Origin: Desulfuromusa sp.
GTDB lineage: Bacteria; Desulfobacterota; Desulfuromonadia; Desulfuromonadales; Geopsychrobacteraceae
DNA: 5,962 nucleotides
Direction of reading: 5' to 3'
Assembly (NCBI GenBank): GCA_029934755.1
Contig: JAOZLQ010000048.1
Location: 1 to 5,962, forward strand
Both the position numbers and the translations under genes were made by a program. Under the pieces are notes generated by a model. The model made no database searches. It saw only the letters and a list, made by a program, of their open reading frames with translations, and was not told the origin of the DNA. The number at the start of each line of letters is the position of its first letter. Position 1 is the first letter of the stretch. Shown here piece after piece: positions 1 through 5,843 of the stretch.

Positions 1-129
1 TATCGAATGAAAGGAAAATGTGTTTTTCGGGAAGAATTGAGGAGGAGTCTAAATCAATCAGTTCTTCTGAGTTCATGCATGATAAGACACTTGCATAAAA
101 CAGGGGGGTAAACAAAATATGCCATGATA
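1..129. other. left-edge region without an assignable gene
   Basis: I see no convincing gene here. Two + strand frames are open from the left edge. One ends at TAA 96-98 (about 31 codons, rich in Glu, Ser and Lys, so the more protein-like) and the other at TAA 109-111 (36 codons). Either could be the tail of a gene that begins outside the window, or chance. A purine-rich GAGGAGGAG at 39-47 looks like a ribosome binding site, but the nearest ATGs (75 and 79) are too far away and lead only to frames of 7 and 10 codons. A perfect 10-base palindrome, TCATGCATGA, lies at 73-82, and CATGATAA occurs at both 78-85 and 123-130. None of these has a function I can assign. Confidence 0.3.
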
Positions 130-145
130 AAAAATAGCTGTTTTT
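130..145. repeat. A/T-rich near-palindrome upstream of promoter
   Basis: Bases 130-145 read AAAAATAGCTGTTTTT, symmetrical about AGCT except for one pair that would be a G-U wobble in RNA. It ends four bases before the TTGACA at 150. As RNA it would be a weak hairpin followed by no further T-run, so it is a poor terminator. As DNA the flanking A- and T-tracts could act as an UP-like element or a bent segment upstream of the -35. The palindrome is seen directly; its function is a guess. Confidence 0.3.
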
Positions 146-149
146 GGAC

Positions 150-178
150 TTGACAATGACCTTCTGTCAGAGCATTGT
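150..178 (+). promoter_or_regulatory. candidate sigma70 promoter for the regulator/operon
   Basis: A perfect -35 consensus TTGACA lies at 150-155. Seventeen bases further, CATTGT at 173-178 is a weak -10 (three of six consensus bases). Transcription would then begin near 185, about 38 bases before the first start codon. The poor -10 overlaps both an inverted repeat and a direct-repeat array, which suits a promoter that is regulated or needs help. I found no -24/-12 sigma54 pair in the leader, although hyf-type operons in Escherichia coli are sigma54-dependent. It is judged only by match to consensus. Confidence 0.45.
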
Positions 179-179
179 C
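152..179. repeat. inverted repeat GACAATG...CATTGTC over the promoter
   Basis: GACAATG at 152-158 is the exact reverse complement of CATTGTC at 173-179, with 14 bases between. The half-sites are centred 21 bases apart, about two helical turns, so a dimeric protein could contact both from one face. The left arm overlaps the -35 and the right arm the putative -10, as in a repressor operator. The repeat is seen directly; the operator role is inferred. Confidence 0.45.
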
Positions 180-209
180 CACAAATGTCCACTAAAGTAA
201 ATGATTGTC
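165..209 (+). promoter_or_regulatory. helically phased TGTC direct repeats, possible operator
   Basis: TGTC occurs in the same orientation at 165-168, 176-179, 186-189 and 206-209, that is at spacings of 11, 10 and 20 bases. The middle two belong to a better repeat, TGTCCACAAA at 176-185 and TGTCCACTAA at 186-195 (nine of ten bases the same). Sites spaced by one turn of the helix suggest a protein that binds head to tail on one face of the DNA. The downstream gene encodes an excisionase/MerR-like HTH, a fold that in BldC and phage Xis proteins binds direct repeats cooperatively. That the encoded protein binds here is inference. Confidence 0.4.
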
Positions 210-212
210 TTA

Positions 213-217
213 GGGGG
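213..217 (+). promoter_or_regulatory. ribosome binding site deciding the regulator start
   Basis: GGGGG at 213-217 lies five bases before ATG 223. The alternative GTG start at 217 overlaps this G-run and would have no ribosome binding site of its own, so ATG 223 is preferred. Confidence 0.6.
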
Positions 218-222
218 TGCGG

Positions 223-900
223 ATGAACCTGTCAGTTAAAGATGCGGCACAGTTGCTTTCAGTTTCGCAAAAATCTATCTATCGGTGGATTAAGCAGGAT
301 ATTATTCCGGCTTACAAGATCAGTGGCTGCTATCGTTTTAGTAAGGCTGAACTTTTGGAATGGGCAACTTCGAGGCGCAGAGGGATTGTGGTTAAGGCTT
401 CCTCTGATTCTGGTAGTGAGATTTTGCCGTTGCCTGGTCTTGGTGCAGCACTGGAAAGTGGCGGGGTTTTCTATCGGATTGAAGGAACCACGCGAGAAGA
501 GGTTCTAAGGGAAGCTGTTACCCATCTGCGGCTTTCCGACAATATTGATCGTGACTACCTGCTGGAGGTTCTGTGTGCCCGAGAAGAACTCACTTCAACT
601 GCCATCGGCAGCGGGATTGCTATCCCTCACCCCCATCATCCCAGTTTTTTGAATCTGCAGCGCACGAGAATGATGCTCTGTTTTCTGGAACATCCGGTCG
701 ATTTTTTCGCTTTTGATGGTCAACCCGTTACAATCCTATTTCTCATTGTCGCTCAGGATCTTCGTATTCAACTCCATTTACTATCCCGGCTAGGTTTCGT
801 CCTTCAGGATCCCGAGTTTCGCCGAGTTGTGCATGGTGAAGAGAATCGCGAGAAAATTTTTACTGCACTGGTGAATGCTGAAGGAAAACTGAAAGCATGA
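223..900 (+). CDS. HTH-EIIA(Ntr) fusion regulator (PtsN-like)
   Basis: This 225-residue protein joins two domains. Residues 1 to about 50 form an excisionase/MerR-like helix-turn-helix: the motif VKDAAQLLSVSQKSIYRWI is followed by the IPAYKISGCYRF wing and the ELLEW helix typical of HTH_17 proteins. After a linker (about 51-75), residues 76-222 are an EIIA(Ntr)/PtsN-type PTS domain, with REELTSTAIGSGIAIPH leading to the phosphoacceptor His136 (His73 in E. coli PtsN), then VDFFAFDGQPV and LHLLSRL. The second active-site histidine of PtsN (His120) aligns with Gln183, although His185 is kept nearby. PtsN itself is about 163 residues; the extra length here is the HTH. No transmembrane segment or signal peptide is seen, so it should be cytosolic. 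Standing first in the operon, it is probably a transcription regulator whose DNA binding responds to PTS phosphorylation, acting on its own promoter and the genes below. The start is ATG 223 because of the G-run before it. Domain identity is secure; the regulatory role is inferred. Confidence 0.88.
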   Translation: MNLSVKDAAQLLSVSQKSIYRWIKQDIIPAYKISGCYRFSKAELLEWATSRRRGIVVKASSDSGSEILPLPGLGAALESGGVFYRIEGTTREEVLREAVTHLRLSDNIDRDYLLEVLCAREELTSTAIGSGIAIPHPHHPSFLNLQRTRMMLCFLEHPVDFFAFDGQPVTILFLIVAQDLRIQLHLLSRLGFVLQDPEFRRVVHGEENREKIFTALVNAEGKLKA

Positions 901-943
901 AAAAGATAGCTGCGAATTCTCTTGCGGAAATTGTGTTGTCATA

Positions 944-2935
944 ATGAACCTGTTCTTTTTCGCTTTGATTATTTTATTTTGTGGCAGTTTAGCAGTGTTG
1001 CTGCTCCGCAAAACTTCGCTGCTGACACTGGTGGGGACATCGACCACTTTATTAGCAACGTTACTCAGCGGCTATAGTGCTCTGAAAGTTCTCCTTTCGG
1101 GTCAATCTCTGTCTCTTTCTTTGCCCTGGCCTGTTCCTGGGGGAGAGTTCAGCCTGTTGCTTGATCCGTTGGCGGCCTTTTTTGTTCTGCCGATCTCTCT
1201 TCTCTCGTTATTCTGTGCTCTGTATGCCGGACCCTATATGGCACATGACGGACAGACTCGATCACTGATACCACACTGGTTCTTCTATAATCTCATGGTG
1301 CTCGCTATGCTGCTGGTGGTCACTGCCTCCAATGCAGTGCTGTTTTTGTCGGTCTGGGAGCTCATGACCATCTCCTCGTTTTTTCTGGTCGCTTGGGATC
1401 ACCATCGTGAAGATGTTCGCAAAGCGGCCTGGCTTTATCTGCTGGCAGCTCATCTGGGGATGGTGTTGCTGATGGCATTATTTATTTATGCTGGCAGTTA
1501 TTGCGACGGGTTTAAATTCAGTGATTTTTCCCAGCTTGCTAACCTGCCTTTTGGGAGTGCTTCACTTATTTACCTGTTGGCACTGTTTGGTTTCGGAACC
1601 AAGGCAGGGCTGTTTCCCCTACACATCTGGTTGCCAAATGCTCATCCGGCTGCCCCCAGTCACGTTTCCGCACTGATGTCGGGGGTGCTGATCAAAACCG
1701 GTCTCTATGGTATTCTGAGAATTATAACCTTTCTTCCTCCGGCACCCGCTTGGTGGGGCTGGTTGATGGTAATTCTGGGGGCAACTGGTGCCCTCTATGG
1801 TATTTCTTTGGCAATCCAGCAGCGGGATATCAAACGCTGTCTGGCTTATTCGACAGTTGAAAATATCGGAATCATGTTCCTTGGTTTTGGGTTCGGGATG
1901 GTGGCAACAGCGACCGGTCATCCGACCATCGCCTTACTGTCCTATGCTGGTGGGATGTTGCATCTCTGGAATCATGCTCTATTTAAGGGAGTGATGTTTC
2001 TCGGCGCTGGAATCTTGGCACACGCTACTGGGACTCGAGATATGAACCGTATGGGTGGATTGTTGCGACGTATGCCCCTTACAGGCTTGCTCTGGATTGG
2101 CGGGAGCCTGGCGATAGGTGCCTTACCACCATTTAATGGCCTTATCAGTGAATGGTTGATCTATCTTGGGCTGGCACAAGCGGGAATGACTCTGGAAGGC
2201 TACGTTGCTTTGGCACCGCTGTTATTATTCGGGCTGCTCGGGTTGGTTGGTGCTCTGGCTCTGGTCACTTTTACCCGTTTGATTGGTATCTGTCTCCTTG
2301 GTGAACCTCGTAGCTCTGTTGCCGCTGATGCCCATGATGCTGCACCAGCGATGTTGATCAGTATGGGGGTTTTACTTACTGGTTGTTTACTGATCGGAGT
2401 CTATCCGCAAGGAGCACTGCAATTATTATCGACTCCTCTTTCTCAAATCTCTCACCTCCCTGTAGGTAATGATATTATTCATACTGTCGTTCCGCTTGGA
2501 AAGTGGGGGTTGCTTCTGCTTGGAAGTTTGGCTGCACTTGGTGGATTGCTTTTATGGGTGCGTCATCTTCGTCCCCAGGTACAAGGGGCAACCTGGGGTT
2601 GTGGCTACCGTTTTCCAACGGTTCGAATGTCCTACACTGGTGATGGGTATGCCGAATTTGCGTCGCGACACTTGCTACCAGAAACCATGCGTCCTCAGGT
2701 CAGTGGCGGGAAGGTTAGTGGGATTTTCCCTGCTCCGGCAGCACGGACTCAACAGTCAACCGACCCGGTACTTATCAAAATTTTACACCCCTTATTTGAA
2801 ACCCTTGCTGAGAGCTGTTTGTGGCTCCATCGGTTACAGCATGGAAAGATGCCAATCTATCTGGTTTATATTTTCGTGGCTAGTGTGGTGCTGATGGGCT
2901 GGAGTCTTTGGGCCGGTGGACATGGAGGCGGATAA
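944..2935 (+). CDS. hyfB: HyfB/HycC-like antiporter-type membrane subunit, copy 1
   Basis: This 663-residue polytopic membrane protein belongs to the NuoL/M/N-Mrp proton channel family, of the HyfB/HycC type (E. coli HyfB is about 672). I count 15 or so hydrophobic segments, the last near 636-655. Channel residues are present: Glu139 in VWELM, Lys220 in GFGTKAG, Lys251 in LIKTGLYG, His344 and Lys348 in NHALFK, and Glu403 in NGLISEW. These correspond roughly to Glu144, Lys234, Lys265 and Glu407 of E. coli NuoM. The HyfB-specific soluble tail includes WGCGYRFPT at 551-559. It should translocate H+ or Na+ across the cytoplasmic membrane, driven by a redox arm encoded further on. Compared with its neighbour it has Arg445 where copy 2 has Lys, and a changed segment after WGCGYRFPT. 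It begins 43 bases after the regulator with only a weak ribosome site (GGA at 926-928), and no alternative in-frame start lies nearby. Confidence 0.92.
   Translation: MNLFFFALIILFCGSLAVLLLRKTSLLTLVGTSTTLLATLLSGYSALKVLLSGQSLSLSLPWPVPGGEFSLLLDPLAAFFVLPISLLSLFCALYAGPYMAHDGQTRSLIPHWFFYNLMVLAMLLVVTASNAVLFLSVWELMTISSFFLVAWDHHREDVRKAAWLYLLAAHLGMVLLMALFIYAGSYCDGFKFSDFSQLANLPFGSASLIYLLALFGFGTKAGLFPLHIWLPNAHPAAPSHVSALMSGVLIKTGLYGILRIITFLPPAPAWWGWLMVILGATGALYGISLAIQQRDIKRCLAYSTVENIGIMFLGFGFGMVATATGHPTIALLSYAGGMLHLWNHALFKGVMFLGAGILAHATGTRDMNRMGGLLRRMPLTGLLWIGGSLAIGALPPFNGLISEWLIYLGLAQAGMTLEGYVALAPLLLFGLLGLVGALALVTFTRLIGICLLGEPRSSVAADAHDAAPAMLISMGVLLTGCLLIGVYPQGALQLLSTPLSQISHLPVGNDIIHTVVPLGKWGLLLLGSLAALGGLLLWVRHLRPQVQGATWGCGYRFPTVRMSYTGDGYAEFASRHLLPETMRPQVSGGKVSGIFPAPAARTQQSTDPVLIKILHPLFETLAESCLWLHRLQHGKMPIYLVYIFVASVVLMGWSLWAGGHGGG
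2924..2928 (+). promoter_or_regulatory. ribosome binding site inside the end of copy 1
   Basis: GGAGG at 2924-2928 forms part of the last glycine codons of the upstream gene and stands eight bases before ATG 2937. It decides the start of the second hyfB-like gene against the in-frame GTG 2916 and ATG 2922, which lack a site at proper spacing. With stop TAA 2933-2935 and the ATG one base apart, the two genes are probably translationally coupled. Confidence 0.7.
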
Positions 2936-2936
2936 T

Positions 2937-4904
2937 ATGATGTGGCTGCTGGTAAGTATCGTGTTGATCTCGCTTGCAGGAGTTCCCGGGTTATTTTGCC
3001 CGCGGGAAGGATCCGGCGGAGAACGAATTGCCTGCTTGTTGACCATCGCTGGGTGCGTTAGTGGACTGATTGCAGTAGTAACAACCCTGACCTCGAATCA
3101 CGCTATCCGATACCATTTTCCCTGGTCAATGCCCGGGGGTGTTTTAGCATTGCGTCTCGATGCAATCACGGTCGCTTTTTTGCTGCCCCTCTTCATTGTC
3201 GTAGCGATGGGAACCATTTATGGTCTCGGTTACTGGCCACAACGTGAAAATCCAAATAATGGCCGTAAACTACGTCTGTTTTACGGCTTGATCAGCGGGG
3301 CAATGATCCTCCTCTTGTCGGCGCATAATGGGATCCTGTTTTTGATGGCGTGGGAGATCATGGCTCTGGCCGGGTTCTTCCTTATTATTACCGAAGAACA
3401 CAAAGAAGAGGTCCGTCGAGCCGGGTTCATCTATTTGATTGCGACCCATACCGGGACCCTGTCTCTCTTTGCTATGTTTGCTGTCCTTGGTCAACATTCT
3501 GAAACACTCTTTTTTCCAGATATGGGAACCCTGCCGCTGATTGGAAGCAGTCTGATTTTCCTTCTGGGCTTATTTGGGTTTGGGATGAAAGCCGGATTAA
3601 TGCCGCTCCATATCTGGTTGCCTGGAGCTCATGCCGCTGCCCCCAGTCATGCGTCAGCACTTCTTTCGGGGATTATGATCAAAACCGGGATTTATGGATT
3701 GGTACGAATAACCTCCTTCTTTGCAGAAATTCCTCCATGGTGGGGTTGGCTCCTCCTTATTATGGGGGCTATTTCGGGAATCTTTGGTGTCGCTCTGGCG
3801 ATTGCTCAACACGATATCAAGCGACTCCTCGCTTACCACAGTGTTGAAAATATTGGCATTATTACTCTGGGGTTGGGGCTGGCTCTGCTTGGCCGAAGCT
3901 ACGATCAACCAGTACTGATTCTGCTCGGCCTGACGGGTTGTTTACTCCACATCACCAATCACGCATTGTTCAAATCTCTCCTGTTTTTGAGTGCAGGTTC
4001 GGTCATTCATGCCGTTGGCAGCCGGGAGATTGACCATTTTGGCGGGCTTCTCAAGCGTCAGCGTTGGACTGGTCTCTATTTCCTTGGTGGTGCTGTTGCG
4101 ATCAGTGGTCTGCCACCATTTAATGGTTTTGTTAGTGAGTGGCTTATCTATCTGGGTGCTTTTCAGTCATTTCACCACTCAGGTTCATCTCTCTCTCTCG
4201 CCCTCTTGACTGCCCCGGTATTGGCTTTGATCGGTGCTTTGGCACTGGCGTGCTTCGTTAAAGTTTTTGGTATTACCTTTCTGGGTGAATTTCGCAGTGC
4301 TGGGGCGGCACAGGCGCATGAAGCATCACGGGTCATGCTCTGGCCGATGGGTTTGCTGTTATTTGCATGCGTCTGGATTGGTCTGCTGCCAACCACCTTC
4401 CGCCCATTGCTGGAGCAAGCTGCGACTGCCTGGTCGGGGAATCCGGCACTGCCAAAATTAACCGGGCAGTTGGCACCATTGTGGGCAATCAGTTTTTCTG
4501 GTTGGTTGGTGCTTGGCTTACTGCTTCTGGTTGGCTGGCTGTTGCAACGAAAAAGTTCCAAGTTGCCACGGGATATTGGCACCTGGGGATGTGGATATCG
4601 ATTTCCGACCCCGCGGATGCAATATACTGCCAGTTCCTTTGGTGACAGCTTGGTGCGACTGTTCCATTTTGGTCTCTGGAGCAAACGCCATGGGGGGAAG
4701 GTCAAGGGGTTTTTCCCAAAGGAGGAAAATTTTTCCAGCCATACCCCTGATCTGGTTCTCAACCGGGCACTAATCCCGACCTTTAGGGGATTGGCCTGGT
4801 TGTTTCACTGGTTGCGTCATTTTATCCAGAACGGAATTGCGGCTATCTATCTTCTTTATATGCTTCTGGCTCTGATCGTACTCTTAACTTTGTTGCTTCG
4901 TTGA
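2937..4904 (+). CDS. hyfB: HyfB/HycC-like antiporter-type membrane subunit, copy 2
   Basis: This 655-residue membrane protein is a paralogue of the preceding gene product, collinear with it over its length. It carries the same channel residues: Glu140 in AWEIM, Lys218 in GFGMKAG, Lys249 in IKTGIYG, His342 and Lys346 in NHALFK, Glu401 in NGFVSEW, and also Lys442 in CFVKVFG. Its tail, WGCGYRFPTPRMQYTASSF at 550-568, is close to the usual HyfB pattern, so of the two this looks the more canonical. The role should be a second ion-translocating channel in the same complex. E. coli Hyf also has several such subunits, but there HyfD follows HyfC, whereas here two HyfB-type genes stand together before HyfC. 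The start at ATG 2937 follows from GGAGG at 2924-2928; ATG 2940 is the only close rival. The divergence between copies is large enough that the duplication is old, not an assembly artefact. Confidence 0.92.
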   Translation: MMWLLVSIVLISLAGVPGLFCPREGSGGERIACLLTIAGCVSGLIAVVTTLTSNHAIRYHFPWSMPGGVLALRLDAITVAFLLPLFIVVAMGTIYGLGYWPQRENPNNGRKLRLFYGLISGAMILLLSAHNGILFLMAWEIMALAGFFLIITEEHKEEVRRAGFIYLIATHTGTLSLFAMFAVLGQHSETLFFPDMGTLPLIGSSLIFLLGLFGFGMKAGLMPLHIWLPGAHAAAPSHASALLSGIMIKTGIYGLVRITSFFAEIPPWWGWLLLIMGAISGIFGVALAIAQHDIKRLLAYHSVENIGIITLGLGLALLGRSYDQPVLILLGLTGCLLHITNHALFKSLLFLSAGSVIHAVGSREIDHFGGLLKRQRWTGLYFLGGAVAISGLPPFNGFVSEWLIYLGAFQSFHHSGSSLSLALLTAPVLALIGALALACFVKVFGITFLGEFRSAGAAQAHEASRVMLWPMGLLLFACVWIGLLPTTFRPLLEQAATAWSGNPALPKLTGQLAPLWAISFSGWLVLGLLLLVGWLLQRKSSKLPRDIGTWGCGYRFPTPRMQYTASSFGDSLVRLFHFGLWSKRHGGKVKGFFPKEENFSSHTPDLVLNRALIPTFRGLAWLFHWLRHFIQNGIAAIYLLYMLLALIVLLTLLLR

Positions 4905-4905
4905 A

Positions 4906-4911
4906 AGGAAG
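4906..4911 (+). promoter_or_regulatory. ribosome binding site of the hyfC-like gene
   Basis: AGGAA within 4906-4911 lies seven bases before ATG 4919, in a 14-base gap after the stop of the upstream gene. There is no room for a terminator or promoter, which supports one transcript. Confidence 0.65.
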
Positions 4912-4918
4912 ATAACCG

Positions 4919-5833
4919 ATGATCGGTCGGATTACATTGCAACTTGCGGTACTGCTCATTTTTGCTCCACTGCCTTTGGGGGTGATCAATAAAACCAAGG
5001 CTCTTTTTGCCGGAAGGATTGGACCGCCACTGTTGCAGCCTTATTATGATCTGGCTCGCCTCTGGCGTAAGGGGTTTGTTTTCAGTCGTACGACGACCTG
5101 GGTTTTTCTGGCAGGACCGGTGGTTGGTTTGGTGGTTCCTTTGTTGGCGGCACAGCTTCTCCCTTTTGGAGGGCTACAAGCACCCGTATCCTTTACCGGT
5201 GATCTGATCCTGTTTGTTTATCTATTTGGACTCTCACGTTTCTTTACCGCCGCTGCCGCATTAGATACCGGATCGAGCTTTGAGGGGATGGGAGCAGTAC
5301 GTGAAGTGACCTTTTCCTGTCTGGCAGAACCAACCTTATTGTTTGCCCTGCTGGTTTTGGCTCGTGGTGCTGACAGCCTCACTTTGGGTGCGTTGCTTGG
5401 TCCTCAGTTGGCGAGCCAATGGCTAACAGAATCGGGGGCTTCTTTTGGGCTGATTGCTGTTTGTCTGTTTGTGGTGTTGCTGGTCGAAAATTCACGTATC
5501 CCCTTCGATGACCCCGATACCCATTTGGAACTGACCATGATCCATGAAGTGATGGTATTGGATCATAGTGGCCCTGCTTTTGGCATGATCCTTTATGGTG
5601 CTGCTCTTAAACTGATGGTATTGAGTGCCATGTTGGTACGGTTGCTGCTGCCGTTACAAACTGGCTCCATGGTTCTTGATCTCCTGGTATTTTTATCCGG
5701 ACTGTTGGGATTGGCGGTTCTTATTGGTGTGGTTGAATCAACCATGGCGCGACTGTGCTTGCCACGGGTACCGCAGGTTTTGGTTGGTACCATGCTGTTA
5801 TCTATTTTTGCTTTGGTTCTGGTTCTGCGTTAG
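4919..5833 (+). CDS. hyfC: HyfC/HycD/NuoH-like membrane anchor subunit
   Basis: This 304-residue membrane protein of the NuoH/HycD/HyfC family is of normal family length (E. coli HycD is about 307). In complex I and related hydrogenases this subunit sits at the junction of the redox arm and the ion channels and passes conformational or electrostatic changes to the latter. Visible signatures are the AGRIGPPLLQPYYDLARLW segment at 31-49 (the RxGP...LQP..D..KL motif of NuoH), FEGMGAVREV at 121-130, and the acidic stretch ENSRIPFDDPDTHLE at 190-204 followed by MIHEVMVLDHSGP at 207-219. The charged residues Glu122, Arg128, Glu129, Glu190, Asp197, Asp198, Asp200, Glu204 and Glu210 are the ones expected in the E-channel region. 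About eight hydrophobic segments can be traced. It follows copy 2 by 14 bases and has a good ribosome site, so it belongs to the same operon. Confidence 0.93.
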   Translation: MIGRITLQLAVLLIFAPLPLGVINKTKALFAGRIGPPLLQPYYDLARLWRKGFVFSRTTTWVFLAGPVVGLVVPLLAAQLLPFGGLQAPVSFTGDLILFVYLFGLSRFFTAAAALDTGSSFEGMGAVREVTFSCLAEPTLLFALLVLARGADSLTLGALLGPQLASQWLTESGASFGLIAVCLFVVLLVENSRIPFDDPDTHLELTMIHEVMVLDHSGPAFGMILYGAALKLMVLSAMLVRLLLPLQTGSMVLDLLVFLSGLLGLAVLIGVVESTMARLCLPRVPQVLVGTMLLSIFALVLVLR

Positions 5834-5836
5834 GAG
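5832..5836 (+). promoter_or_regulatory. ribosome binding site of the hyfE-like gene
   Basis: AGGAG at 5832-5836 overlaps the TAG stop of the upstream gene (5831-5833) and precedes ATG 5844 by seven bases. It fixes the start of the last, truncated gene and indicates tight coupling. Confidence 0.75.
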
Positions 5837-5843
5837 AACATCA

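Noticed and set aside
91..95. TTGCA resembling the -12 element of a sigma54 promoter
   Set aside because: No GG lies ten bases before the GC (bases 81-82 are GA), so the -24 element is missing.
39..111. Small gene after the GAGGAGGAG motif
   Set aside because: The ATGs at 75 and 79 are about 27 or more bases beyond the motif and open frames of only 7 and 10 codons.
130..147. Rho-independent terminator for a gene left of the window
   Set aside because: The possible stem is made of A-U pairs and one G-U pair with no GC core, and no separate U-run follows it.
217..219. GTG start for the regulator
   Set aside because: It would overlap the G-run that serves as ribosome binding site; ATG 223 is better placed and gives a natural HTH start.
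937..945. Extended -10 promoter TGTCATAAT just before copy 1
   Set aside because: A good match (CATAAT with upstream TG), but transcription would start near 952, inside the gene and after its ATG; no adequate -35 is present.
790..1047. 85-codon open frame on the - strand across the gap between regulator and copy 1
   Set aside because: It overlaps the ends of two well supported genes on the opposite strand and has a composition without family resemblance.
2469..2894. 141-codon open frame on the + strand in another frame of copy 1
   Set aside because: It overlaps the tail of copy 1, including the WGCGY region whose reading is clearly the real one, and has no recognisable domain.
4172..4762. 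196-codon open frame on the - strand inside copy 2
   Set aside because: It lies wholly antisense to a strongly conserved membrane protein, has a low-complexity Arg/Pro/Ser-rich translation with no recognisable family, and is explained by the codon pattern of the sense gene.
944..4904. Identification as NuoL/NuoM of ordinary complex I
   Set aside because: The WGCGYRFPT tail, the lengths, the adjacent HycD-like and HyfE-like genes and the absence of nuoK/nuoJ in view fit the hydrogenase-4 type better.
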